NCBI RefSeq assembly: GCF_003570715.1
Contig: NZ_QXXQ01000002.1
Coordinates: forward strand, 310,001-374,000
DNA: 64,000 bases
Origin: Gemmobacter lutimaris
Lineage (GTDB): Bacteria > Pseudomonadota > Alphaproteobacteria > Rhodobacterales > Rhodobacteraceae
Reading direction: 5' to 3'
Positions 24,674 to 32,689 of the stretch are shown piece after piece (position 1 is the stretch's first letter; every line of letters starts with the position of its first letter). Below the pieces are notes generated by a model. The model worked only from the letters and a program-made list of their open reading frames with translations. It was not told the DNA's origin and did not search any database. The translations under genes were made by a program, and so were the position numbers.

Positions 24674-24776
24674 AATTCCCCCTTCGAATCCGTCTGCGTG
24701 CCCTTGGCAGGCGGCGGTGGCAGGTGCAGGCTTGCCGCATCGGGCCGCTGTGGCCCGGCTGTAAGGGAACGAGTTC

Positions 24777-25055
24777 ATGGAACTGATCATCAGTCTGATC
24801 GCGGGCGCGCTGGGTGGCAATGGTGCGGGCGCCGTGCTGAAGAACCTCAGCCTTGGTCCGCTGGGCAATTCGATCGTGGGGATTCTGGGCGGCGGTCTGG
24901 GCAGCCAGCTTTTGGCGATGCTGGGGGCGGGCGGCATGGCTGGGGCGGGCGGCGCCGATCTGGCCTCGATCATCGGCAGCATTGCCTCGGGCGGTGTGGG
25001 TGGCGGGGTGCTGCTGGCCATTGTCGGGGCGATCCGCAGCGCGATGGCAAAGTAA
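24777..25055 (+). CDS. Glycine-rich hydrophobic protein of unknown function (92 aa)
   Basis: Nearly a third of the 92 residues are glycine and most of the rest A, L, I and S, with two amphipathic or membrane-like stretches (about 1-30 and 60-88) around a Gly-rich middle (GGGLGSQLLAMLGAGGMAGAGG). There are no cysteines and few charges. AAGGGAACGAGTTC ahead of ATG 24777 gives a plausible ribosome site. The make-up suggests a membrane-inserting or self-assembling small protein, but I do not recognise a family with a known role. A hairpin follows its stop at 25056-25072. Confidence 0.65.
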   Translation: MELIISLIAGALGGNGAGAVLKNLSLGPLGNSIVGILGGGLGSQLLAMLGAGGMAGAGGADLASIIGSIASGGVGGGVLLAIVGAIRSAMAK

Positions 25056-25072
25056 GCCCGGCAGCGCCGGGC
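25056..25072 (+). terminator. GC-rich hairpin directly after the glycine-rich gene
   Basis: GCCCGGC-AGC-GCCGGGC starts on the base after the stop codon. It lacks a T-tract, so it may only pause transcription or protect the 3' end rather than terminate efficiently. Confidence 0.4.
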
Positions 25073-25140
25073 GGTGGCTTGGCGCTTGCCTCGGAAGGCG
25101 GCAATCGGTAAGCCGGTCCTGATTAGACGAGGAGCCGCGC

Positions 25141-26001
25141 ATGACTTCCGCCTTCCGCGACGACCCGAAAACGCTGGTCTCGACCGACTGGCTGGCCGCG
25201 CATCTGAAAGACCCCGATCTGCGGGTGCTGGATGCAAGCTGGTATATGCCCGACGCCGGGCGCGATGCGAAAGCCGAATATGACGCCGGTCATATCCCCG
25301 GCGCGCGCTTCTTCGACATTGACGAGATTTCGGACCAGCGCTCGGCCCTGCCGCATATGGCGCCGCCAGTCGAGAAATTCATCAGCCGTATGCGCGCCAT
25401 GGGCGTGGGCGACGGGCATCAGGTGGTGATCTACGACGGCGCCGGGCTGTTTTCGGCCGCGCGCGTCTGGTGGACTTTCCGCCTGATGGGCAAGACGGAT
25501 GTCGCGGTGCTGGACGGCGGCCTGCCGAAATGGAAGGCCGAGGGGCGCGAGATCGAGGACATGCCGCCGGTGCTGCGCGACCGCCATATCACCGTCAGCC
25601 GTCAGGCCGGGCTGGTGAAGGATGTGACGCAGGTCGCCCACGCCAGCAAGCTGGGCGAAGCCGAGATCATCGACGCCCGTTCCGCGCCCCGCTTCCGTGG
25701 CGAGGTGGCCGAGCCGCGGCCGGGTCTGCGCTCGGGTCGTATCCCCGGCTCGAAGAACCTGCCCTTCGGCGAGTTGTTCAACGCTGACGGCACCATGAAG
25801 GACGACGCCGGACTGCGCGCGGCCTTCACGGCGGCCGGGGTCGATCTGTCGAAACCGGCGATCACCACCTGCGGCTCGGGCGTCACCGCCGCCATCCTCG
25901 CGCTGGGGCTGGAACGCATCGGCCATCGCAACTGGGCGCTCTATGACGGCTCTTGGGCCGAATGGGGCATGTATGACGACCTGCGGGTCGCCAAAGGCTG
26001 A
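25141..26001 (+). CDS. sseA: 3-mercaptopyruvate/thiosulfate sulfurtransferase (tandem rhodanese)
   Basis: Transfers sulfur from 3-mercaptopyruvate (or thiosulfate) to thiol acceptors or cyanide. The 286-residue protein has two rhodanese domains, about 5-135 and 160-280. The second holds the catalytic cysteine loop TTCGSGVTA; CGSGVTA is the mercaptopyruvate-sulfurtransferase version, unlike the thiosulfate-type CRKGVT. The domain linker block RSAPRFRGEVAEPRPGLRSGRIPGSKNLPF is also typical. It precedes the aminotransferase gene by 48 bp, so both may act in sulfur amino-acid turnover. Confidence 0.92.
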   Translation: MTSAFRDDPKTLVSTDWLAAHLKDPDLRVLDASWYMPDAGRDAKAEYDAGHIPGARFFDIDEISDQRSALPHMAPPVEKFISRMRAMGVGDGHQVVIYDGAGLFSAARVWWTFRLMGKTDVAVLDGGLPKWKAEGREIEDMPPVLRDRHITVSRQAGLVKDVTQVAHASKLGEAEIIDARSAPRFRGEVAEPRPGLRSGRIPGSKNLPFGELFNADGTMKDDAGLRAAFTAAGVDLSKPAITTCGSGVTAAILALGLERIGHRNWALYDGSWAEWGMYDDLRVAKG

Positions 26002-26049
26002 GCCCTGCCCGGTTTCCACGGGGCTCTACTTCTCTGGAAGGTGAACGGG

Positions 26050-27231
26050 ATGTTTGACGCATTGAAGGCGCAGCCGCAGGACAAGATCCTGCAACTGATC
26101 GCCATGTTCCGCGAAGACACGCGGGCGGACAAGATCGACCTTGGCGTCGGGGTCTACAAAGACCCGACCGGGCTGACCCCGGTGATGCGGGCGGTCAAGG
26201 CCGCCGAGAAGAAGCTTTGGGAAGCCGAGACGACCAAGACCTATACCGCGCTGGCTGGTGAGCCCGCCTATAACATGGCGATGCGCCGCATGATCCTTGA
26301 CGGTGCGGTGGCGGAGGATCGTCTGGCCTCGGTCGCGACGCCCGGCGGGACGGGGGCCATCCGGCAGGCGCTGGAACTGGTGAAGCTGGCCGATCCCAAG
26401 GCGACGGTCTGGCTGTCGGCGCCGACCTGGCCGAACCATCCGTCAATCATCAAATACCTTGGCATCCCGATGGCGGAATACCGCTATTTCGACGCGGCCA
26501 GCGGCGGTGTCGATTTCGCAGGGATGATGGAGGATCTGGGCCGGGTGAAGCCGGGGGACGTGGTGCTGCTGCACGGCTGCTGCCACAACCCGACCGGCGC
26601 CAACCTGACCGCCGACCAATGGGCCGAGGCGGTGGAACTGCTGGCCGGGCGCGGCGCGCTGCCGCTGGTCGATCTGGCCTATCAGGGCTTTGGTGACGGG
26701 CTTGAGGCCGATGCGGCCGCGACGCGGCTGGTGGCCGAAAGCTTCCCCGAGGTGCTGATTGCCGCCTCGTGCAGCAAGAACTTTGGTATCTACCGCGAAC
26801 GCACCGGCGTCCTGATCGCCGTGTCGAAGGACGCGGAGGCCACGAAGATCACGCAGGGCAATCTTGCCTTCCTGAACCGCCAGAACTACAGCTTCCCGCC
26901 GGATCATGGCGCGCGGGTGGTGACGGTGATCCTTGAGGATGTCGCGCTGACCGCCGACTGGAAGGCCGAGCTGGAGGAGGTGCGGCTGAACATGCTGGGC
27001 CTGCGCGAGCAACTGGCCGAGGAACTGCGCAAGGCCACCAATTCCGACCGCTTCGATTTCGTGGCGCGGCATCGAGGCATGTTCTCGCGGCTGGGGCTGA
27101 CCGAGGCGCAGGTGAACCGGCTGCGTGAGGAGCATGGTATCTACATGGTGGGCGACTCGCGCATCAACATCGCCGGACTGAACGCCAAGACCGTGCCGGT
27201 GCTGGCGCGGGCCGTCGCTTCTGTCCTGTGA
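26050..27231 (+). CDS. Aspartate/aromatic amino acid aminotransferase (class I, AspC/TyrB type)
   Basis: PLP-dependent transaminase of 393 residues. The Schiff-base lysine lies in ASCSKNFGIYRERTG, and other aminotransferase class I blocks are IDLGVGVYKDPTG at the N-terminus, VATPGGTGAIRQALEL, PTWPNHPSI, LLHGCCHNPTGANLT and LVDLAYQGFGDG. Such enzymes move amino groups between aspartate or aromatic amino acids and 2-oxoglutarate; the exact preference cannot be told. GGAAGG eight bases upstream supports ATG 26050 rather than the GTG at 26041. Three hairpins, the last a good terminator, follow. Confidence 0.92.
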   Translation: MFDALKAQPQDKILQLIAMFREDTRADKIDLGVGVYKDPTGLTPVMRAVKAAEKKLWEAETTKTYTALAGEPAYNMAMRRMILDGAVAEDRLASVATPGGTGAIRQALELVKLADPKATVWLSAPTWPNHPSIIKYLGIPMAEYRYFDAASGGVDFAGMMEDLGRVKPGDVVLLHGCCHNPTGANLTADQWAEAVELLAGRGALPLVDLAYQGFGDGLEADAAATRLVAESFPEVLIAASCSKNFGIYRERTGVLIAVSKDAEATKITQGNLAFLNRQNYSFPPDHGARVVTVILEDVALTADWKAELEEVRLNMLGLREQLAEELRKATNSDRFDFVARHRGMFSRLGLTEAQVNRLREEHGIYMVGDSRINIAGLNAKTVPVLARAVASVL

Positions 27232-27244
27232 CGGCGGGGGTGGC

Positions 27245-27292
27245 GCAAAAGTTTTCCTGAAAACTTTTGCAAATTTCTTGAGAAGAAATTTG
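27245..27292. repeat. Two adjacent AT-rich perfect inverted repeats downstream of the aminotransferase gene
   Basis: 27245-27270 has 12-bp arms GCAAAAGTTTTC / GAAAACTTTTGC with a CT loop. 27270-27292 has CAAATTTCTT / AAGAAATTTG around GAG and shares one base with the first. They are unusually AT-rich for this genome, and the second is a relative of the hairpin at 21704-21724. They precede the GC-rich terminator, so the aminotransferase gene is followed by three stem-loops in a row. Confidence 0.75.
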
Positions 27293-27321
27293 AAAGGCCC
27301 GGAGCAAGCTCCGGGCCTTTT
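27293..27321. terminator. Strong bidirectional terminator between the aminotransferase gene and amtB
   Basis: Perfect 13-bp stem AAAGGCCCGGAGC / GCTCCGGGCCTTT with an AA loop and a T-tract on the plus strand (TTTT) and the matching A-tract on the other side. It serves the plus-strand aminotransferase gene and can also end amtB transcripts coming from the minus strand. Confidence 0.88.
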
Positions 27322-27383
27322 CCTTTGCCCGAGGTCGGGCTGGGTATGGCGGGCCGGGGAGGAGGTCGGCCCGCCTGGGACGC

Positions 27384-28733
27384 TTAGCCGTGATAGGCGC
27401 TTTCACCATGCGAGGTGAGGTCAAGGCCCTGACGCTCGCTGTCGGTATCGACGCGCAGGCCGACGATCATGTCCACCAGCTTGTAGAGGATGAACGAGAT
27501 CACGCCGCTCCAGACGATGGTGATGACGACCGACTGGAACTGCACCCAGGTCTGCGCCGCGATCGAGTAATCATCGCCGTTCACGCCGCCCAGCGAGGCC
27601 GCCGAGAAGATGCCGGTGCCGATGGCGCCGACGATGCCGCCCACGCCGTGAATGCCGAACACGTCAAGGCTGTCGTCATAGCCGAGTTTGATCTTCACCA
27701 CGGTGACGAAGTAGTAGCAGATGGCCGCAGCGATCACGCCGAGAATGATGGCGCCCATCGGGCCGACCGTGCCGCAGGCCGGGGTGATGGCGACGAGACC
27801 GGCAACCATGCCCGAAACCGCACCCAGCATCGAAGCCTTGCCGCGCAGCATGCCTTCCAGCGCCGACCATGCGACAGCGGCCGCAGCGGTGGCAAGGAAG
27901 GTGTTGATCATGGCGAGCGTCGCACCGGCATTCGATTCGAGGTTCGAGCCGACGTTGAAGCCAAACCAGCCGACCCACAGCATGGAGGCGCCGATCATGG
28001 TCATCACCATCGAGTGCGGAGCCATGTTTTCCTTGCCATAGCCGACGCGCTTGCCAATCACGAGGCAACCGACCAAGGCCGCGACCCCGGCATTGATGTG
28101 CACCACGGTGCCGCCCGCGAAGTCGATGGCGCCCATGTTGAAGATCAGGCCCGCGCCGTCCCACACCATATGGGCGATCGGGAAATAGCAGAAGGTGCCC
28201 CACAGCACGCAGAACAGCAGGACTGCGGTGAACTTCACGCGTTCGGCGAAGGCGCCGATGATCAGGGCGGGGGTGATGGCCGCGAAGGTCATCTGGAAGG
28301 TGATGAACAGGTATTCCGGGATCACCACGCCATCGGTGAAGGTGGCCGACATGCTGTCAGCGTTCACACCGGCAAGGAACAGTTTGCCAAGGCCGCCCCA
28401 GAAAGCCGAGGTGCCGCCGCCGAAGGCGAAGGAGTAGCCGTAGATCACCCAGACCAGCATCATGACGCAGGCGATCAGCGTGGTCTGCATCAGGACCGAC
28501 AACATGTTCTTGGTGCGCACGAGGCCGCCGTAGAACAGTGCAAGGCCCGGCAGGGTCATGAACAGAACGAGCACGGTCGAGGTCATCATCCAGGCGACGT
28601 CGCCCTTGTCCATCACCTGTGCGACCTCGGCTGCGGCTTCGGTGGCCTCGGCGGTGGCTTCCTGCGCCCATGCGGGCAGCGCGGTCACGGCCGCAAGCCC
28701 CGCGAGGCCAGAGAGTTTGGTCAAAGTTTTCAT
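27384..28733 (-). CDS. amtB: Ammonium transporter AmtB
   Basis: Inner-membrane ammonium channel of 449 residues including a signal peptide (MKTLTKLSGLAGLAAVTALPAWAQ) and an alanine/glutamate-rich N-terminal segment. The eleven-helix Amt core starts at about residue 45 with GDVAWMMTSTVLVLFMTLPGLALFYGGLVR; later blocks include GAIDFAGGTVVHINAG (first pore histidine region) and GIHGVGGIVGAIGTGIF (second). The C-terminal tail GLDLTSHGESAYHG is the part that contacts PII. It follows glnK by 28 bp, so the pair is one nitrogen-regulated operon. Confidence 0.95.
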   Translation of the reverse strand: MKTLTKLSGLAGLAAVTALPAWAQEATAEATEAAAEVAQVMDKGDVAWMMTSTVLVLFMTLPGLALFYGGLVRTKNMLSVLMQTTLIACVMMLVWVIYGYSFAFGGGTSAFWGGLGKLFLAGVNADSMSATFTDGVVIPEYLFITFQMTFAAITPALIIGAFAERVKFTAVLLFCVLWGTFCYFPIAHMVWDGAGLIFNMGAIDFAGGTVVHINAGVAALVGCLVIGKRVGYGKENMAPHSMVMTMIGASMLWVGWFGFNVGSNLESNAGATLAMINTFLATAAAAVAWSALEGMLRGKASMLGAVSGMVAGLVAITPACGTVGPMGAIILGVIAAAICYYFVTVVKIKLGYDDSLDVFGIHGVGGIVGAIGTGIFSAASLGGVNGDDYSIAAQTWVQFQSVVITIVWSGVISFILYKLVDMIVGLRVDTDSERQGLDLTSHGESAYHG

Positions 28734-28761
28734 GGTCTTGGTTTCCCCTTCCACCCGCATC

Positions 28762-29100
28762 TCAAAGCGCGTCGTCATTGGTTTCGCCGGTGCGCACGCG
28801 CACGGCCTGTTCGACATCCAGCACGAAGATCTTGCCGTCACCGATCTTGTCGGTCCGGGCGGTGGAGCGGATCGTTTCCACCACCTGATCGGCAAGGCTG
28901 TCGGAGACCACGATCTCCAGCCGCACCTTCGGCACGAAATTCACGGCATATTCGGCGCCGCGATAGATTTCCGTATGACCTGACTGCGAGCCGAAGCCCT
29001 TGATCTCGGTTACCATCATCCCGCGCACCCCGATGGTGGTCAGCGCCTCGCGGACTTCCTCAAGCTTGAACGGCTTGATTGCTGCGATGATCAGTTTCAC
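28762..29100 (-). CDS. glnK: Nitrogen regulatory protein PII (GlnK type)
   Basis: Trimeric signal protein of 112 residues that senses 2-oxoglutarate and ATP/ADP and blocks AmtB when nitrogen is sufficient. The T-loop has the uridylylation tyrosine in TEIYRGAEY, and the two PROSITE-type PII motifs are visible (YRGAEYAVNF, TDKIGDGKIFV). The start is a GTG at 29100 (KLIIAAIKPFKLEE follows), supported by AAGGGGA six bases upstream; no in-frame ATG fits. Its linkage to amtB marks it as GlnK rather than GlnB. TGCAC/GTGCA elements lie upstream at 29218-29242. Confidence 0.93.
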   Translation of the reverse strand: MKLIIAAIKPFKLEEVREALTTIGVRGMMVTEIKGFGSQSGHTEIYRGAEYAVNFVPKVRLEIVVSDSLADQVVETIRSTARTDKIGDGKIFVLDVEQAVRVRTGETNDDAL

Positions 29101-29217
29101 GTGCGTCCCCTTCTCTGGCAGACGGCCCGCTACGGGGCCTTGCGCACTCAGAAGGCGGATAATGCTGCGACTGCACAAGAAACGACGCCTTTGCCCAACG
29201 GCTTCACAGGGGCAAGT

Positions 29218-29242
29218 TGCACATTTTTTGCACTTATGTGCA
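29218..29242. promoter_or_regulatory. Cluster of TGCAC/GTGCA elements upstream of glnK-amtB, possible NtrC site
   Basis: TGCAC at 29218-29222 and 29229-29233 and GTGCA at 29238-29242 give one direct and one inverted pair (TGCAC-TTAT-GTGCA) in an AT-rich stretch about 120 bp upstream of the glnK start. Enterobacterial NtrC sites are TGCAC-N7-GTGCA, so the arms match but the spacing does not. The location between glnK and the divergent penicillin-binding protein gene makes a nitrogen-control site plausible, not proven. I found no convincing sigma-54 -24/-12 element. Confidence 0.35.
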
Positions 29243-29357
29243 TATATGATTAAATTTTATGCGAATTGGGATTCCGAATCGAGCCCGCTTGCTCTCCACA
29301 AGCCGGGCACGACAGGGTAAGATTCCGCAAAACAAGAGCAGAGCAGGCGTGGCGGGC

Positions 29358-31583
29358 ATGAGTGGATCGGGAAACAAGGGCAGGACGCTGGTGGCGGATC
29401 GCCGCTATGGCGGGGGCGGGGGCGGCGGCAAGACGCCGCCGAAAAAGCCGTCAGCTCCGAAGAAGCCACGCACACCCCGTAAGCCTCCGGCGCGCAAGCA
29501 CGGGCTGATCATGGGGTTCATCCTGGGTGTGCTTGGCCTGATCTGGCGGGTGATCTGGGGGATCGGGTGGCGCGTCACCGCCGTTGTGGCGCTGATCCTG
29601 TTCGGGGCAACCTTCTTCTTTGAACAGCGCCTGCCGCAGGTGTCTGACCTTGTGGACGCGCGCGCGCGCGGGTCGGTCACCATGCTGGACCGGGACGGCA
29701 AGGTCTTTGCCTGGCGCGGCGAAACCTTTGGCGGCATGATTACCGCCGAGAATGTGTCGAAACACCTCAAGAACGCTGTGGTGGCGACCGAGGACAAGCG
29801 ATTCTACAACCATTTCGGCGTCAGCCCGCGCGGCATCGCCTCGGCCATCCGCATCAACCTTGCCGAAGGGCGCGGCCCGCTGGAGGGCAACGGCGGCTCC
29901 ACCATCACGCAGCAGGTGGCGAAACTGCTGTGCCTTGGTGTCGAATACGACCCGAAGCAATGGAAATCCGAGGCGGCGTATGAAGAAGACTGCCGCTCGG
30001 GCGGAGTATGGCGGAAGGTGAAGGAAATTCCCTTCTCCATGGCGATGGAGTGGAAATATTCCAAGGACGACATCCTCACGATCTATTTCAACCGGGCCTA
30101 TCTGGGCGCGGGCGCGCGCGGCTTCGAGGCGGCGGCGCAGCGTTACTTCGGCAAGTCGGCCAATCAGGTGAACCCGGCCGAGGCGGCCATGCTGGCGGGC
30201 CTGCTGAAGGCGCCTTCGCGCTATGCGCCGACCAACAACCTGAAACGTGCGCAGGATCGGGCGAATGTCATCATCGGCCTGATGGAGGAGCAGGGCTATC
30301 TGACCCGCGCCGAGGCCGACGATGCCCGCGCCCATCCGGCACAACTGTCGGAAGCCGCGCAAAAGAACGCAGGTGGCTTCTTTGCCGACTGGGTGATGGA
30401 ATCCGGCCCCGCCTTCCTGACCAAGGAAACCACCGAGGATGTCATCATCCGCACCACGCTGGACCAGAAGATCCAGCGCGATGCAGAGGAGGCGCTGCAA
30501 TATATCTTCGATACCAAGGTTCAGGCCGGGTCCAAGGCGCAGGCCGCGATCGTGGTGATGAGCGCGGATGGCGCGGTCCGCGCCATGGTGGGCGGGCGCA
30601 AGATCGCCGCTGCCGGCAGCTTCAACCGCGCGACGCAGGCGCTGCGCCAGACCGGATCGGTGTTCAAGCCCTTCGTTTATGCCGCCGCGCTGGATCTGGG
30701 TTACAGCCCCGCGGATTATGTCGAGGATACGCCGCTCACGATCCGCATTCCCGGCTCCGGCCCCTGGACGCCTGAAAACTACGACAAGAAGTTCAAGGGC
30801 ATGATCACACTGACCCAGGCGCTTGCCGAAAGCCGCAACATTCCGGCGGTGCGGGTGTCCGAGGCGGTGGGCCGCGATGTGGTGCGTCAGGTGGCACAGC
30901 AGTTCGGGGTGAAAAGCGATCTGGCGGCGGGGCCTGCGCTGGCGCTGGGTGCCTCGGAAAGCACGCTGCTCGAGATGACGGGTGCCTATGCCGGTATCCT
31001 CAACGGGGGGTCATCGGTGCAGCCCTATGGGTTGATCGAGTTGAAATTGCAGGGCGACGATGCCGAGTTGATCGGCCAGGCGGGTGGCATTGGCGAGAGG
31101 GTGATCAGCCAGAACGCGGCGCAGTCGCTGACCTACATGATGACGCAGGTGATCCAGAAGGGCACAGGCGGACGGGCGCGGTTGGGCGATACGCCTGTGG
31201 CGGGCAAGACCGGCACCACCAATGCCTCGCGCGATGCGTGGTTCATCGGCTTTTCCGCGCATTATGTCGCCGGGGTCTGGATGGGCTATGACGACAACAC
31301 CCCGCTGAAGGGCGTGACAGGGGGCGGTCTTCCGGCCGAAATCTGGCACGAAGTCATGGCGCGGGTGCACAAGGGCATTCCGCCTACGGCCCTGCCGATG
31401 ATCGTGCCGGAACCGCGCCTGCCGCCCAGCCCTGGCGCCTCGGCGTCGTCGGGTGAGGTTGGTGGCGTGCCGCAGGGGCAGCAGCCTGCTGCGCAGCCCG
31501 TCCCGCAGGCCCCGGCTCCGGGCAGCGATCCGATTGCCGATGCGTTGCGCGATGTGCTGGGAACGACTTCGGGGCTTTACTGA
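29358..31583 (+). CDS. Class A penicillin-binding protein 1A-type (bifunctional transglycosylase/transpeptidase)
   Basis: Peptidoglycan synthase of 741 residues. A basic, proline/glycine-rich cytoplasmic tail (1-48) precedes two hydrophobic stretches (about 50-85) that anchor it. The GT51 domain has ATEDKRFYNHFGVSPRG with the catalytic glutamate and GGSTITQQVAKLL. The transpeptidase domain has the SxxK motif in TGSVFKPFVYA, SxN in SRNIPA and KTGTTN. A proline-rich tail closes the protein. ATG 29358 is chosen over the long upstream frame. It overlaps the convergent lrgB stop by 7 bp. Confidence 0.93.
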   Translation: MSGSGNKGRTLVADRRYGGGGGGGKTPPKKPSAPKKPRTPRKPPARKHGLIMGFILGVLGLIWRVIWGIGWRVTAVVALILFGATFFFEQRLPQVSDLVDARARGSVTMLDRDGKVFAWRGETFGGMITAENVSKHLKNAVVATEDKRFYNHFGVSPRGIASAIRINLAEGRGPLEGNGGSTITQQVAKLLCLGVEYDPKQWKSEAAYEEDCRSGGVWRKVKEIPFSMAMEWKYSKDDILTIYFNRAYLGAGARGFEAAAQRYFGKSANQVNPAEAAMLAGLLKAPSRYAPTNNLKRAQDRANVIIGLMEEQGYLTRAEADDARAHPAQLSEAAQKNAGGFFADWVMESGPAFLTKETTEDVIIRTTLDQKIQRDAEEALQYIFDTKVQAGSKAQAAIVVMSADGAVRAMVGGRKIAAAGSFNRATQALRQTGSVFKPFVYAAALDLGYSPADYVEDTPLTIRIPGSGPWTPENYDKKFKGMITLTQALAESRNIPAVRVSEAVGRDVVRQVAQQFGVKSDLAAGPALALGASESTLLEMTGAYAGILNGGSSVQPYGLIELKLQGDDAELIGQAGGIGERVISQNAAQSLTYMMTQVIQKGTGGRARLGDTPVAGKTGTTNASRDAWFIGFSAHYVAGVWMGYDDNTPLKGVTGGGLPAEIWHEVMARVHKGIPPTALPMIVPEPRLPPSPGASASSGEVGGVPQGQQPAAQPVPQAPAPGSDPIADALRDVLGTTSGLY

Positions 31584-32293
31584 AACAGCCGCAGCACCAG
31601 CGGGGCGACGAAGGCGGTCAGCACCGCGTTCAATCCCATGCCCAGACCGGCGAAGGCCCCGGCGACCGGATGCACCTGAAAGGCGCGGGCGGTGCCGATG
31701 CCATGCGCGGCGACGCCGGTGGCAAAGCCCCGCGCCCGCCAGTCGCGGATGCCCAGCGCGTTCAAAAGCGGCGTGGTGCAGATCGCGCCGATGATGCCGG
31801 TCAGGATCACCAGAACGGCGGTCAGCGTGGGTGACCCGCCCAGCCGCTCGGATATGCCCAGCGCGACCGGCGCGGTGGCGGATTTCGGCGCCAGCGAGGC
31901 CAGAACCTCGCCGGTGATGCCGAAGGCGCGGGCAATTGCGACGGCAGACGCGGCCGCGACCACCGATCCGGTGACCAGTGCTGCCAGCAGCGGCAGGGCG
32001 GCGCGGCGCACATGGGGCAGGTTGTCCCACAGCGGCAGCGCGAGCGCGACCGTGGCAGGGCCCAGCAGGAAGTGCACGAATTGCGCCCCCTCGAAATAGG
32101 TGGGGTAAGGCGTATCGGTCAGCCACAGCAGTCCCGCCAGCAACGCGACCGCAATCAGCACCGGGTTGGCCCAGGGCTTGCGCCCCGCCGCGCGGAAACA
32201 GGCATCCCCCACCGCATAGGCTACCAGCGTTGCCGTCAGCCACAACAGCGGGCCGCGCGCGAGGTAAGACCAGATCTCGGCGAAATCGGTCAT
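31577..32293 (-). CDS. lrgB: LrgB-family membrane protein
   Basis: The 238-residue protein is made almost entirely of hydrophobic helices and matches the LrgB/CidB (YohK) family by LAPKSATAPVALGISERLGG and GVAAHGIGTARAFQVHP. Together with the small LrgA-like partner it forms a pair studied as holin-like regulators of murein hydrolases and, in some bacteria and plastids, as glycolate or pyruvate transporters. Its ATG overlaps the lrgA stop (ATGA). Its own last bases overlap the end of the penicillin-binding protein gene on the other strand. Confidence 0.92.
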   Translation of the reverse strand: MTDFAEIWSYLARGPLLWLTATLVAYAVGDACFRAAGRKPWANPVLIAVALLAGLLWLTDTPYPTYFEGAQFVHFLLGPATVALALPLWDNLPHVRRAALPLLAALVTGSVVAAASAVAIARAFGITGEVLASLAPKSATAPVALGISERLGGSPTLTAVLVILTGIIGAICTTPLLNALGIRDWRARGFATGVAAHGIGTARAFQVHPVAGAFAGLGMGLNAVLTAFVAPLVLRLFQ

Positions 32294-32646
32294 GCTTCCG
32301 GCTCCATCTTCATCAGTTTCGCCACGGCGGTAAAGGCCAGTGCCCCGGCGCCGATGGCGAGGACAGTCGAGACGACCAGCACCACCGCCAGCGCGGGGCC
32401 ATAGCCCGCCAGCGTGCCCAGATGGCCCACGACGCCGGTGCCCGCAGGAACGAACAGCAGCGAGAGGTTGCCAAGTATGCCCTGCGCCAGCGGACGCACG
32501 ATCGCGACCAGACCGGGAAACACTGCGAAACCGGCAATCAGGATCAACATGCCCAGCACCGGGCCGGGCAGCGGCAGCCCGGTCGCACGGGTCAGCGTTT
32601 CACCCGCGAGTTGGGCGCCAAGAAGGGTGAGAAGGGCTGGGATCAT
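32290..32646 (-). CDS. lrgA: LrgA/CidA-family holin-like membrane protein
   Basis: The 118-residue protein has four hydrophobic helices and the LrgA block GLPLPGPVLGMLILI plus LLFVPAGTGVVGHL, both characteristic of the CidA/LrgA (YohJ) family. It is the upstream member of a translationally coupled lrgAB pair. Role inferred from family: holin-like control of murein hydrolase access, or membrane transport of small organic acids together with LrgB. Confidence 0.9.
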   Translation of the reverse strand: MIPALLTLLGAQLAGETLTRATGLPLPGPVLGMLILIAGFAVFPGLVAIVRPLAQGILGNLSLLFVPAGTGVVGHLGTLAGYGPALAVVLVVSTVLAIGAGALAFTAVAKLMKMEPEA

Positions 32647-32689
32647 GCGGCCTCCGGGGTTTTGACGGAGACTGCGACAAAGCGTGGAT

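Noticed and set aside
24674-24776. Possible tmRNA or tRNA near smpB because of a TTCGAATCC-like string
   Set aside because: The 100-bp gap cannot fold into an acceptor stem ending in CCA, and no tag-encoding frame or cloverleaf is visible.
23681-25237. 518-codon minus-strand frame that would fuse the ion channel to a long N-terminal region
   Set aside because: The extra part is antisense to smpB and the glycine-rich gene and has no domain. Only the last 151 residues form a sensible channel.
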